Assembly (NCBI RefSeq): GCF_011326755.1
Contig: NZ_JAAOIE010000001.1
Location: forward strand, 884,849-948,848
Origin: Cochlodiniinecator piscidefendens
GTDB lineage: Bacteria; Pseudomonadota; Alphaproteobacteria; Rhodobacterales; Rhodobacteraceae
Direction of reading: 5' to 3'
DNA: 64,000 bases
Numbering within the stretch: the first letter of the stretch is position 1; each line of letters opens with the position of its first letter. Of the stretch, positions 18,616-27,389 are shown piece by piece. The position numbers were made by a program, and so were the translations under genes. The notes under the pieces were generated by a model. It was not told the origin of the DNA. It did not search any database and saw only the letters and a program-made list of their open reading frames with translations.

Positions 18616-19395
18616 TTAAGCTTGTCCAACAGCATACAGCCCAATCGCCGCTGCGTTAGAAACATTCAACGAGCCAAAGTTCCCCGCGAAGTTAATTTTC
18701 ACCAAATGATCTACGGTTTCTTTGGTTTTTTGACGCAACCCCGGCCCCTCTGCACCAAGTACAAGTGCAATCGGGCGGTTTAGAAGGCCAGCGCTTGCCT
18801 CTTCGATCGTCATGTCAGCGGTGCCATCCAGCCCAAGCACAAGATAGCCCATATTTTGCAACTCAATAATCGCATCCGCGAGGTTCTTAATTCGTAGATA
18901 TGGCTGACGTTCCAACGCGCCGGACGCAGTTTTGGCCAAAGCACCCGTTTCAGGCGCGGAATGACGATGAGGCGCAATCACAGCCCGCGCGCCGAATACC
19001 TCTGCCGAACGCAAAATGGCCCCGACGTTGTGCGGATCTGTCACCCGGTCCAAGAGCAAGACACGAGGCACCTGTCCGTCTTTGGCCATACAGCATTCAT
19101 CAATGCTCCCCCAGTTCAGCGGTTTAACCTGTAACGCCACCCCTTGGTGGACAGATTGCGGGTCGATTGGCGCTGAGAACCGCCGAGAATCGGTAAGCTC
19201 GGCATCCAGTCCGCTAAGCTCAATCTCATCCGCCAGTTTATCGTAGGCGTTCTTTGTCACAATCAAACGCAGCTTTTCGCGTGCTGGGTTTTTCAACGCG
19301 TCACGGACCGCATGTATTCCAAACAACCACACGGTTTCAGCCGCCGCCGCGCGACGCCCCTGCTCTTTTTCGATGACCCACTTAGGCTTTTTCAT
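18616..19395 (-). CDS. rlmB: RlmB/TrmH family 2'-O-ribose RNA methyltransferase
   Basis: SPOUT-fold methyltransferase, in its best-studied form methylating G2251 of 23S rRNA. Of 259 residues, the N-terminal substrate-binding domain (WLFGIHAVRDALKNP...) precedes the knot: LLLDRVTDPHNVGAILRSAEVFGA (motif 1), LVLGAEGPGLRQKT (motif 2) and FAGNFGSLNVSNAAAIGLYA (motif 3), all intact. The ATG at 19395 (MKKPKWVIEK) has AAAGG at a good distance; two further in-frame starts upstream look unused. TrmH-type members with other targets are not excluded. It is transcribed away from tRNA-Tyr. Confidence 0.93.
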   Translation of the reverse strand: MKKPKWVIEKEQGRRAAAAETVWLFGIHAVRDALKNPAREKLRLIVTKNAYDKLADEIELSGLDAELTDSRRFSAPIDPQSVHQGVALQVKPLNWGSIDECCMAKDGQVPRVLLLDRVTDPHNVGAILRSAEVFGARAVIAPHRHSAPETGALAKTASGALERQPYLRIKNLADAIIELQNMGYLVLGLDGTADMTIEEASAGLLNRPIALVLGAEGPGLRQKTKETVDHLVKINFAGNFGSLNVSNAAAIGLYAVGQA

Positions 19396-19506
19396 TGCCA
19401 TGACCTTTATTTTCTTACTGGCGCGGACAATGCGCTGAGCCTTTCTCAGATACAAGCGATTTTCCTGTTGACGCCCCCGGTCTTACTCTCTAAATCGACC
19501 CTTGTT

Positions 19507-19590
19507 GGGCGATAGGCCGCAAGGTGTGGCAGGGGACTGTAACTCCCTCGAGGCGACTCACGCCTGGTTCGATTCCAGGATCGCCCACCA
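19507..19590 (+). tRNA. tRNA-Tyr (GTA)
   Basis: An 84-nt class II tRNA: acceptor GGGCGAT/ATCGCCC, anticodon stem GGGGA/TCCCT around CTGTAAC (anticodon GTA), a long variable arm (CGAGGCGACTCACG), T-arm CCTGG-TTCGATT-CCAGG and encoded CCA. It marks the border between core genes on its left and accessory DNA on its right. Confidence 0.95.
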
Positions 19591-19738
19591 TCATACTATT
19601 TCAGTCAATGAAAACAGTATGGTGGTGTCCCGCTCTTTCGTGCATCAGCTCCACTCGGTCCTCGCCCTACCCACTACAATAAACCACCCACTGGCACCCG
19701 ATTTGAGATGGTCAATTCTCGCGCTTTATCAGCCTACT

Positions 19739-21268
19739 CTGTTGAAAAACTCTTGTTGATCTGAAGCGTTGTCGTTGATTCAATTGCCTTGTTCATATTG
19801 GAGATTGATCGCGATGATGGGACCACGCCAGGAAGCACAATCTGCTCTGTTCTATTATTTCTCGATAGAAGATCATGTTCCATTTGATCAACCTGTTGCG
19901 TGCGATTGATGGTGTCGTTGATTTGTCCAGCGTTCGCGCCCATCTGACCGAATTCTACAGCTCCACTGGCCGCCCTTCTGTCGATCCTGATTTGATGATG
20001 CGGATGCTGTTGGTTGGATACGTTATGGGCATTCGCTCTGAACGGCAGCTTTGCGAAGAAGTTCATCTGAACCTTGCTTACCGCTGGCTTTTGCAAGATG
20101 GATTTATCGGATCCAATTCCGGATCACTCGACATTCTCAAAGAACCGACATGGCCGTTTCCACGACAAAGATGTGCTGTGCCATGTGTTCGAGACGGTGG
20201 TCGCCCAATGCACCAAAGCAGGTCTAGCAAGCGGACAACGATACGCGGCTGATGCGAGTATCATAGCAGCCGACGCCAACCGTCAAAAGTCCACCCCAAA
20301 GGCGGATTGGAACTCTGAGGCCATTGATCCTAATGACGCGCCACGCGCAGTTCGCGAGTGCCTCGGTACATTGGACGATGCCGCGTTTGGAGATGCCAGC
20401 CGAGTTGTGCCCAAGCTCATCTCGCGTTCAGATCCAGCATCTCAATGGACTGGTGCGCGCGGTGGGCCTGCATATTTTGCTTATTCTACCAGCTATTTAA
20501 TCGATACAGATAATGCTGTGATCCTAGATGTGGAACCAACTAGGTCCATTCGGCAAGTCGAGATTGGGGCCATAAAAACTTGATTGATCGCGTTCGCAAA
20601 ACGCATGATCTCAAACCTGAACGTTTGATAGCTGACACCGCTTTTGGCTCAGGCCCCATGCTGGATTGGCTGGTTGAGAAACGCGGAATCGCGCCACATA
20701 TCCCTGCAATCGATAAGTCGGGCCGCAAAGATGGAACATTTGAGCGGCCTGACTTCACTTTCGATACTGAGACGATTTATATATCTGTCCCGGTGGCAAA
20801 GAACTCAAACTATTTCGCCGAGCGTATAAAACGCCGCGAACAGGCGTAAACAACGATGAGACAATCCGTTATCGCGACCGCAAACCAGATTGTGATGCCC
20901 GTCTATTAAAGCCACGCTGCTGCCCAAAAGAACCGCAACGCAAAGTCACCAGATCAATCTATGAAAGTTCACGTGATGTTGCGCGACAACTGGCCCAGAC
21001 AAAGCAATACAGCGTCTCATGCAAACCGCGCAAAAAGATCGAGATGTCCTTTGCTCGTCTCAAACACATTCATGGCCTTGGCAGGCTCCGATTGCGCGGC
21101 CCATGCGGCGCACATGATGAATTTATCCTCGCTGCAACCACCCAAAACCTCAAAAAGCTAGCAGAACTGGCCCCAAACCAAAACTGCATTGGAAAAACCG
21201 CGTAACAGAGACGCTTGGTTAGAATCTTCTACTGGAACCAGTTTTAAAACCTTCGAGTTTTTCAACAG
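19739..21268 (+). mobile_element. IS1182-family-like insertion sequence (decayed)
   Basis: A 1.53-kb element bounded by perfect 14-bp inverted repeats, CTGTTGAAAAACTC at 19739-19752 and GAGTTTTTCAACAG at 21255-21268. It contains one transposase gene interrupted by three frameshifts. Size, single ORF and protein type fit the IS1182 group. No clear target duplication is visible next to the ends. Confidence 0.85.
19875..21205 (+). pseudogene. IS1182-type transposase, three frameshifts
   Basis: The reconstructed transposase begins MFHLINLLRAIDGVVDL at 19875 and ends at 21205. The family elements STGRPSVDPDLMMRMLLVGY, PDHSTFSKNRHGRFHD and the RRYRDRKPDCD-like tail are present but in different frames. 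Breaks: an extra base near 20090 (RWFCKMDL becomes RWLLQDGF), a lost base near 20580 (a TGA follows GAIKT) and another lost base near 20787. Each shift restores the next conserved block, so this is a relatively recent decay of one gene, and the protein cannot be made in full. Confidence 0.88.
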
Positions 21269-21544
21269 AATAAGTTCAAAGCCGCCGTTGATTTGAAGCA
21301 CGGCGAATGGCAGGAACGAGCCCCAGTTTACTCAATGCTGCAGTGCGCACCAATGACTGCTAACCCTGAGGTCCAACAGGCTAACATCCTAAGAGCGGTC
21401 GGCGCGCATTTCTGCATTTGAAAGATTAGTCAAAAGAGCGTTGACAACCTGAAGGATACCGCCCTAATTTTCGACGCGTCGACTGACGATCTGATTATTA
21501 AAAACTTTCGATCAATTCTCATATAAATATATGGAACAATCAGT
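21269..21544. other. Intergenic remnant region
   Basis: The first part has an open frame reading KFKAAVDLKHGEWQERAPVY and ending in a stop at 21421, possibly the tail of a gene cut by the IS element; I do not recognise it. The remainder, to the TTG start of the next gene, is AT-rich. Confidence 0.4.
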
Positions 21545-22510
21545 TTGAGATTTTTTTGCATTGCCGCCTTACTCTTTGTTTTTATTAGTTCTCCCGTTCA
21601 TGCTCAGTACGTACTGCAGGACGACACACAACTTTCCCCACTCGACATGTTTCAGGAGTGTGATGTTTGCCCTGAAATGATTGTTCTACCTCAGGGTGAT
21701 TTTACAATGGGTGGACCAATTGGGGACTCCATCAATGGGTTGGTCATACTGGATGGAAAGCTGGCGATGGTTGAGGTCGGACATCCCGCAATTGGTGCTG
21801 ATGAACGCCCACTTCACCGCGTTGAAGTCGATATCCCGATCGCTATGGGTAGGAACGAAGTCACTCATGATCAATGGATGGCTTGTGTCGATGATGGCGG
21901 TTGCAATGGGTATGTTCCCGGCGACACAGTTTTATATATTAACGAGGCACGCGAACGCGTTGAAACTATCGTTCGGGGCAGCCACCCAGTAATCGATGTG
22001 TCTTATCTTGACGCGCAAGCCTATGTCGCATGGCTTAACGAAAAGCTTGGCGTTGACGTCTACCGATTGCCAACTGAAGCCGAGTGGGAATATGCCGCCC
22101 GTTCAGGGACGCAAACACGCTTTGCGCAGGGCGATGCATTGACCTCTGATCAAGCAAATTTTTTGGGAAGTGGAACAGAACAACTAACTGGGGTTGCTCG
22201 TCCTGATCTTCTATCGCGGCGAGTACCCGTTCCAGTGGACGACTTGGACGCAGCGAATGGCTGGGGTCTGCGCCATATGTCCGGAAATGTCATTGAACAG
22301 ACCCGATCCTGCTACACGAGTGAATATGCTGGGTGGTCAACAACAAGCGAATGGCTGCGTCAGAGCATGGTTGATAGCTGCAAACGGGTATCTCGGGGCG
22401 GTGGATACAGCACCGCTATGGATTTTACACGAGTTGCGTCGCGCGGGGCTGGCGAAGAAGATTACAGAAGCACATATTCCGGCTTTCGAATTGTACGGCA
22501 AATGATTTGA
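21545..22510 (+). CDS. Exported formylglycine-generating-enzyme (FGE/SUMF1)-like protein
   Basis: A 321-residue protein with a signal peptide (MRFFCIAALLFVFISSPVHA, cut before QYVL) and an FGE-sulfatase/C-type-lectin-like domain from about residue 40: MIVLPQGDFTMGG, RPLHRVEVDIPIAMGRNEVTHDQW, YRLPTEAEWEYAARSGT, LRHMSGNVIEQ and RVSRGGGYS near the end. The usual GNVWEW is GNVIEQ here, and the paired catalytic cysteines of true FGE are not obvious, so a structural or ligand-binding role is more likely than sulfatase activation. The start is TTG with a weak ribosome site. It lies in accessory DNA just upstream of a lysis-gene cassette; any link is speculative. Confidence 0.82.
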   Translation: MRFFCIAALLFVFISSPVHAQYVLQDDTQLSPLDMFQECDVCPEMIVLPQGDFTMGGPIGDSINGLVILDGKLAMVEVGHPAIGADERPLHRVEVDIPIAMGRNEVTHDQWMACVDDGGCNGYVPGDTVLYINEARERVETIVRGSHPVIDVSYLDAQAYVAWLNEKLGVDVYRLPTEAEWEYAARSGTQTRFAQGDALTSDQANFLGSGTEQLTGVARPDLLSRRVPVPVDDLDAANGWGLRHMSGNVIEQTRSCYTSEYAGWSTTSEWLRQSMVDSCKRVSRGGGYSTAMDFTRVASRGAGEEDYRSTYSGFRIVRQMI

Positions 22511-22984
22511 ACCAAGGAAAAAATATGACAATTATAATAGGTAGCACAATTTGTGGACCATTTCAGGGCCGGCCAACAACGCCCACAAAGGTGATTGGAA
22601 TAATGAAGCAGTAAGTCGACTTTGGGGCTACCGCTGAGAAGGTCGGCTATGTCCCGCATCGTGTAAGTTCGACGCCTGATCTATGCTGCGACATCTACGA
22701 ATGGCCGGTTGAACCGCAGCGCGGCAGCACGAACTTTTTCGTTCATGCCGAATTTTTCACGCTGCGAGCGCACGCAGCGAAGAATGTGATCGTCTCCTGT
22801 GGGCTCTCTTGAGACATTCGCTGCGCAAATCATAGGTGTCCGCTTTTAGTTTCGATCTTCATTGAAGTTTTTTTGCATCACCAAAGTCAAACAAACCTCT
22901 CTCACACATCGACATTCGGCAAATCAAGCGCGGCTCAGCGCTTCCCGTTGTCGTGACCACATTTTGGCAAGAAAGGCCTGCTTT
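22511..22984. other. Intergenic region upstream of the lysis cassette
   Basis: About 470 bases without a supported gene. Short open frames occur on both strands, none with a recognisable domain. TTGAAGTTTTTTTGCAT at 22863 resembles the sequence at the start of the upstream gene (TTGAGATTTTTTTGCAT at 21545). The cassette promoter should lie here. Confidence 0.4.
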
Positions 22985-23350
22985 ATGAGTAATAGAATTT
23001 GGGAAAACATCGCGCTCTGGCTTGGCATGGCGCTCACGTGGATGGGAGGCGAAGTTGGCCGGGTGCTTGTTGCTGGAGGCTTTGGCGGGTTCTTTCGCTG
23101 GATGCTGTCCAACAAACGCCGCCTTTGGGATGGGTTGTTTTCAGTCCTTGGTGGGTTGATCTCGGCTAAAAACCTCTCCCCAGACGCGCTTGTCATCGTT
23201 GAAAAATCCATCGACGATCTGGGGAATGGCCCGGACGTTGTGGCCTCTGCCGCCTTCATTGCGGGATTGGCCGGCATGTCGGTCACCAAGATCGTTATCG
23301 CCATTGTTGAAACTCAAGCGGCCCGGATCAAGGGGCCAGCCAATGAGTAA
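22985..23350 (+). CDS. Holin-like membrane protein of a lysis cassette
   Basis: A 121-residue protein with hydrophobic stretches at about 8-35 (IALWLGMALTWMGG, VLVAGGFGGFF), 48-62 (GLFSVLGGLISA) and 88-108 (VVASAAFIAGLAGMSVTKIVIAI), and a charged C-terminus. Size, topology and first position before an endolysin fit a phage holin, perhaps of the LydA type, which would make holes in the inner membrane. I assign holin mainly by context; the sequence alone does not settle it. The start is the ATG at 22985; a longer frame begins at 22862 but lacks a ribosome site. Confidence 0.65.
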   Translation: MSNRIWENIALWLGMALTWMGGEVGRVLVAGGFGGFFRWMLSNKRRLWDGLFSVLGGLISAKNLSPDALVIVEKSIDDLGNGPDVVASAAFIAGLAGMSVTKIVIAIVETQAARIKGPANE

Positions 23351-23438
23351 GAAAGCCACAAAAGAAGAGGGTCGCGTCTGGTTGGTCGCGATCCTTGCGC
23401 TGGCCACATATTGGGGCGTGAAAGCCCTGTTCTTCTAA
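23343..23438 (+). CDS. 31-residue single-span membrane protein
   Basis: A tiny frame, MSKKATKEEGRVWLVAILAL..., whose ATG overlaps the last bases of the holin-like gene and which ends 13 bp before the endolysin. A charged N-terminus precedes one hydrophobic span (WLVAILALATYWGVKALFF). Tight packing argues that it is real. In phage cassettes such a gene could be a second holin or an antiholin; this is inference. Confidence 0.6.
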   Translation: MSKKATKEEGRVWLVAILALATYWGVKALFF

Positions 23439-23451
23439 GGAGATCAAGGAA

Positions 23452-23904
23452 ATGATTTACCAAGGGAAAAAGCGTTATCCGTTGACTGAAGTGGTTCTGC
23501 ATACATCTGCAACCACATCCGACTGGTGGAAAGGCAAAGATGTTAATGAAATGCAGGACGAGATCCGACGCTGGCATGTCGAAGATCGTGGCTGGCGTGA
23601 TATCGGTTATGCGCGCGTATTCTCCCCTGATGGCCGAATGGCACTCGGACGTTCAATCTATTCCATCGGAGCCCATGTCAAAGGCCGCAATCGCGGCACC
23701 ATCGGCATTTGCATGATCCCGATTAAAACAATCACCAAGATGGGCATCGTGACCGATTACTACACCGACGATCAAATTTACGCAGTTAAGCATTACATCA
23801 AAGAGTTGAGCGAGCTCACTGAAATCAAAAAGGGTTCCGGTCACAACGACTATGCGAACAAACTGTGCCCTGACTTCAAAGTACGATCTGAGGATTGGCT
23901 ATGA
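23452..23904 (+). CDS. T7-lysozyme-type N-acetylmuramoyl-L-alanine amidase (endolysin)
   Basis: A 150-residue amidase_2 protein that should cut the amide bond between muramic acid and the stem peptide. H17 (VVLHTSAT) together with H131, K137 and C139 (HNDYANKLC) have the same spacing as the zinc ligands and catalytic Lys of T7 lysozyme. There is no signal peptide, so it depends on the holin for release. AAGGAGATCAAGGAA precedes the ATG. It overlaps the Rz-like gene in an ATGA. The active site looks complete. Confidence 0.9.
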   Translation: MIYQGKKRYPLTEVVLHTSATTSDWWKGKDVNEMQDEIRRWHVEDRGWRDIGYARVFSPDGRMALGRSIYSIGAHVKGRNRGTIGICMIPIKTITKMGIVTDYYTDDQIYAVKHYIKELSELTEIKKGSGHNDYANKLCPDFKVRSEDWL

Positions 23905-24215
23905 TCGCGGCCTTACGCCTCCTGCCATTTGTGGCCTCTGGGTTGCTGGTGGCGGCGCTCTGGTGGGTTTGGTCAGATCGGGCCAGCCTGCAAGCTGACA
24001 ACGCTGCCCTGACGCGGGAGCTGTCCGTTCAGACACAGATTGCCGCCCAAATGCAAGAGGCGCGCGCTGTGGCCCAAGCCCACGCCGCCCGCGTTCAATC
24101 CAAAGCCACAGAGTTTGACACTCTGCGCGAAACCATCCTGAGAGGAGAAGACGATGCGGATTTACCTGATTGGTTCACTGATCATCTTGACCGCCTGTTC
24201 AGCGCCCCGAACTGA
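23901..24215 (+). CDS. Rz-like i-spanin
   Basis: A 104-residue protein with one N-terminal membrane helix (LPFVASGLLVAALWWVW, about residues 8-24) and a long Ala/Gln/Glu-rich coiled coil (ASLQADNAALTRELSVQTQ onward to about 80). This is the inner-membrane spanin topology, which joins an outer-membrane lipoprotein to fuse the membranes in the last step of lysis. The next gene, which overlaps it in another frame, is that lipoprotein. There is little sequence conservation in spanins, so topology and overlap carry the call. Confidence 0.8.
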   Translation: MIAALRLLPFVASGLLVAALWWVWSDRASLQADNAALTRELSVQTQIAAQMQEARAVAQAHAARVQSKATEFDTLRETILRGEDDADLPDWFTDHLDRLFSAPN

Positions 24216-24399
24216 AACCCGATTTGTGGCGCCGGAAATCCCGGCCGCTTTGCTCGCGCCCTGCGAAGTACGAGAGCGCCCAAGGCAAACATTGCGCGAC
24301 GTGGCGCTGATCCTCACCGATCACGTCGAAGCACTGGACGCTTGCAATGGGCAGATTGAGGGAATTGCGAAGATTGTAGGGGTGAAGGGCGAGAAATAA
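24154..24399 (+). CDS. Rz1-like o-spanin lipoprotein
   Basis: An 81-residue lipoprotein: MRIYLIGSLIILTAC ends in the lipobox LTAC with Cys15, followed by a Pro-rich stretch (RTETRFVAPEIPAALLAPCE). It starts inside the Rz-like gene, overlaps it by 62 bp in a different frame and has its own AGGAG site. Rz/Rz1 pairs are among the few bacterial genes with this overlap, which strengthens both calls. Confidence 0.8.
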   Translation: MRIYLIGSLIILTACSAPRTETRFVAPEIPAALLAPCEVRERPRQTLRDVALILTDHVEALDACNGQIEGIAKIVGVKGEK

Positions 24400-24585
24400 T
24401 CCCTACAAGCTTCAATAGCACCCTTATTCATGCGCTTCCTGATCAGAGTCTTTTGAGGAAAACGCTTGGCAATCCCGCTCTGACGGGCCAAGAATAGAGT
24501 AAGTGTTCACTATCGTAGTAATAACCCTTCTAAGCGCATCAGACGATCACTCAACGCTACGCCCGTTCCACGATCTTGATCGCGG

Positions 24586-24948
24586 TCAATAACCCATTCC
24601 CCCGCCCTCTCGTTCTTCATCTGGTTGCCGACTCTCGCGGAGTGAAATTCCGAATGCCGTTTCACATCCCCTCACTGTGGATGCAGTTACCGCGCCAATG
24701 CCTGTCCTACATTGTGCGACCACATTCAAATGGTGCGGGTCTGCACCCTTAGGAACCAAAACGAGGTAACTGTCGTTCGTTACGCCGTCAGTATGTTCGA
24801 CGTCATCGGCGGTATAAACGTCAAATTCTTCACCCTCGTATGCATAGACTCCAACGCGCTGAAAATTCTCGAATGCTGAACAAGCACTCATCACCGCAAG
24901 AGTGCCAAATACCGCTAAAATTTTGATTGTATCAAATCGTACCCTCAT
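24586..24948 (-). CDS. Small lipoprotein of unknown function
   Basis: A 120-residue protein beginning MRVRFDTIKILAVFGTLAVM and reaching the lipobox VMSACS near residue 23, so it is probably an outer- or inner-membrane lipoprotein. The mature part (GEEFDVYTADDVEHTDGVTND, VVAQCRTGIGAV) has no domain I recognise. GGAGGGCGAAGGA precedes the ATG at 24948. It is transcribed against the lysis cassette. Confidence 0.6.
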   Translation of the reverse strand: MRVRFDTIKILAVFGTLAVMSACSAFENFQRVGVYAYEGEEFDVYTADDVEHTDGVTNDSYLVLVPKGADPHHLNVVAQCRTGIGAVTASTVRGCETAFGISLRESRQPDEEREGGGMGY

Positions 24949-25225
24949 TCCTTCGCCCTCCAATATCGATCCAGAGGGTAGCACAATCGGCATGACTAGT
25001 CGAGAATCGGCCCTATGGTCAGTTCGCTCCCTTTAGATCATCATTCCCAGCGCCGTCTTGAATTACCGTTTTGGGCAGTAAGTGACATTTGCAAAGTTTG
25101 GCCCGTCTCCCGACAGCGGCCTTTCGTGTAGCGTGCGGCGAAAGCCAGGTGAGAGCCCGAACTCACCGATGCTGCAATTGGAACGAAGGTCCGCTGTTCA
25201 CTTACCTCAGCACAAACCTCTTGAA
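24949..25225. other. Intergenic region with a direct-repeat copy
   Basis: No gene. It contains the left copy (25073-25097) of a 25-bp direct repeat also found at 27390-27415, on the far side of the MOSC/GlxA-type gene pair. Confidence 0.6.
25073..25097 (+). repeat. Direct repeat, left copy
   Basis: GGGCAG-TA-AGTGACATTTGCAAAGT. The right copy is at 27390-27415, with one extra A and one substitution. The 17-bp core AGTGACATTTGCAAAGT is identical in both. Confidence 0.75.
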
Positions 25226-26059
25226 TCATTCTTCTGGATTAACCAGATCGCCCCGCTCGACGATTCCGTCCTCTAGTATATCCGCGCGCAGACCTCCACG
25301 ATGCACGAGACCGCGTAACATGCCCGGGGGTGTTGTCTTTTGCAGCCATGCGCAGGGCTCGGCGAGGCGTGATCCCTGACAGAGAAGACCGCCGATGCGA
25401 AAGCGCTTTCCCATCAGGGAGTTTAGGTCGATGTTGCGCGTGACAATGTTACGACGAGCCTCAGCAGCAGGCATCTCAACACCATGTTCTGATGCCAGAA
25501 ACTCAATAGCTTCCGCCTCGATTAATGTAAGTGCTTGCCCCCAACGGCCTACTTCCGAAAAATGGCCTTTTCCAAAGGCATAGCGGTCCCCATCGATTCC
25601 AACTCCAGAAATCAGCCGGGCCGTTTGCAGCTCCTCAGCTGGCGCACCGGAATCAGCAAACCGATATATAGCCTCGACTATTCCGCTCTGTGCATCACGC
25701 GAGGGCAAAGCCAGCGCGGGTGCGGCGACAACCCAGCCTTCTACTATCTCCTGCGAGCCGCGTGTCACACCCCCCGGAATCCAGGCAACATCGGACGGCG
25801 TGCCAGCCATCACGACGTACCCATCGCCATCAGCCAAACGTGCGATCCACCAACCTGCCCACTGAAATTCGGCCGGATCTCTCACAGGGATCAAAGCGAG
25901 GTTCTGCGCAGCCAGCCAATATCCGATACCATCCAAGCCAATGCCAGTTGAAGAGGCAGGCACTTCATCAACATCTACGCCAAGAATTTCGGCAAGACAG
26001 ATCGAAAACGTTGCGTTTTCTGTTGAGCGAACGGCAGGCGTAGAAGTGGCTGTTGTCAT
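25226..26059 (-). CDS. MOSC domain protein
   Basis: A 277-residue cytosolic protein starting MTTATSTPAVRSTENATF. The N-terminal 130 residues are not recognised. The C-terminal half is a MOSC domain: ISGVGIDGDRYAFGKGHFS, LTLIEAEAIEFL, EARRNIVTRNIDLNSLMGKRF and LCQGSRLAEPCAWLQ, which carries the conserved Cys typical of molybdenum-cofactor sulfur-carrier proteins. MOSC proteins such as YiiM and mARC bind or sulfurate molybdenum cofactor. The start at 26059 has AAAGGAG upstream. It is divergent from a GlxA-type regulator that may control it. Confidence 0.82.
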   Translation of the reverse strand: MTTATSTPAVRSTENATFSICLAEILGVDVDEVPASSTGIGLDGIGYWLAAQNLALIPVRDPAEFQWAGWWIARLADGDGYVVMAGTPSDVAWIPGGVTRGSQEIVEGWVVAAPALALPSRDAQSGIVEAIYRFADSGAPAEELQTARLISGVGIDGDRYAFGKGHFSEVGRWGQALTLIEAEAIEFLASEHGVEMPAAEARRNIVTRNIDLNSLMGKRFRIGGLLCQGSRLAEPCAWLQKTTPPGMLRGLVHRGGLRADILEDGIVERGDLVNPEE

Positions 26060-26209
26060 ATCCGGTTGTACTCCTTTTGGTGGTCGGTTTCTTGTCCAGC
26101 ACGGTCGAAAGAAATACCCAGACCGCCGCCAGAATACGTCAGGAGACAGGCCCTTACATCCACATTTTTTTCTTCCGTATTGTCCAAAATGCCAGTATTC
26201 GGTCATATT

Positions 26210-27223
26210 ATGCCAAACGTACAAAACGCACCTGAAACAGACGGTTCCGTGACCAGTCATTTGCCCGCAAACCGAGATAATTTGCGCGTCAGCCTACTCG
26301 CCTACGATGGGCTATGCGCGTTCGAATATGGGATTGGCCTTGAAGTGTTCGGGCTTCCTCGGCCAGAGTTTGATCGTTGGTATGACCTAACAACTGTTGC
26401 TGCGGAGCCAGGGCCTCTAAGGGCAATTGGCGGCATAAGTGTTTTGCCGGATGCTGGGATCGAACAGATATCTAAGGCAAACGTCGTTATTGTCCCTGGC
26501 TGGCGCAGCGCCCACGCGACAGTGCCAAATGACCTGATTGAGGTTTTAAAAGCAGCTCATTCCAACGGTGCAAAAGTGGCATCCATTTGTTCAGGTGCCT
26601 TTGTCCTCGCTGCGGCTGGCCTCTTGGATGGGAAGCGGGCGACAACCCACTGGCGTTATGCCGAAATACTCGCGGACAGATACCCGAAGGTTCAGGTGGA
26701 ACCGAACGTGCTGTACGTTGATGATCAATCGGTTCTGACATCAGCGGGTTCGGCCGCCGGTCTGGACCTGTGCCTGCATATTGTCCGGCAAGACTTCGGC
26801 GCAGAGTTCGCAAATACAGTCGCACGAAGGTTGGTGCTTCCAGCGCATCGCGACGGCGACCAACAGCAGTTTCTTACGGCACCTGTGCCGCATGAATTAG
26901 GAGGACGAATATCTCCATTGCTCGACAAAATCCGCGCAACGCCTGACCAACACTGGCCGCTGTCTCGGATGGCGGACGTCGCAGGCCTTACACCTCGCAC
27001 CTTTCAGAGGAAATTTCACGCTACCACTGGGAAAACCCCACTGGCATGGCTGACGAAAACTAGAGTGGCTCATGCAGCGGATCTTTTGGAAGTGACCGAT
27101 TTATCGCTCAGCAGCGTTGCTCAAGCATCAGGATTTGGCAGCAGTGAAACTTTTCGCAGAGAGTTTCGCCGCCTACGCGGAGCATCACCATCGCAATACC
27201 GAAATATGTTTTGGCGCAATTGA
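26210..27223 (+). CDS. GlxA-type AraC family transcriptional regulator
   Basis: A 337-residue regulator with an N-terminal DJ-1/PfpI-like amidotransferase fold (NLRVSLLAYDGLCAFEYGI; NGAKVASICSGAFVLAAAGL with the nucleophile-elbow Cys) and a C-terminal AraC helix-turn-helix pair (WPLSRMADVAGLTPRTFQRKF; VTDLSLSSVAQASGFGSSETF, then RGASPSQYR). GlxA-like proteins usually control catabolic or transport genes; the divergent MOSC gene is the natural candidate. The exact start is unclear: ATG at 26189 and 26210 are both possible and neither has a strong ribosome site. Confidence 0.88.
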   Translation: MPNVQNAPETDGSVTSHLPANRDNLRVSLLAYDGLCAFEYGIGLEVFGLPRPEFDRWYDLTTVAAEPGPLRAIGGISVLPDAGIEQISKANVVIVPGWRSAHATVPNDLIEVLKAAHSNGAKVASICSGAFVLAAAGLLDGKRATTHWRYAEILADRYPKVQVEPNVLYVDDQSVLTSAGSAAGLDLCLHIVRQDFGAEFANTVARRLVLPAHRDGDQQQFLTAPVPHELGGRISPLLDKIRATPDQHWPLSRMADVAGLTPRTFQRKFHATTGKTPLAWLTKTRVAHAADLLEVTDLSLSSVAQASGFGSSETFRREFRRLRGASPSQYRNMFWRN

Positions 27224-27389
27224 GCACCAAATATTATCCAAACAGAAGCGGACACTCGCGCAGTCGCGGCGAAAGTTAACTGTGTCCGCATTGTGTGAAT
27301 TTCCCAGTTTCGCGGCGAAGGTCTGCAATTCCAAATATGCGTGTTTGCTTGACGACTGCTTTGGGCTGGGTACAGTCATAGGCGGCTTA

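Noticed and set aside
21545..22900. Similar sequences TTGAGATTTTTTTGCAT (21545) and TTGAAGTTTTTTTGCAT (22863) as a repeated regulatory element
   Set aside because: The match is short and dominated by a T-run; one copy is a coding start and the other is not, so chance is likely.
22985..24399. Intact prophage
   Set aside because: Only the lysis genes are present; the surrounding genes are unrelated and no structural, replication or integration genes are seen.
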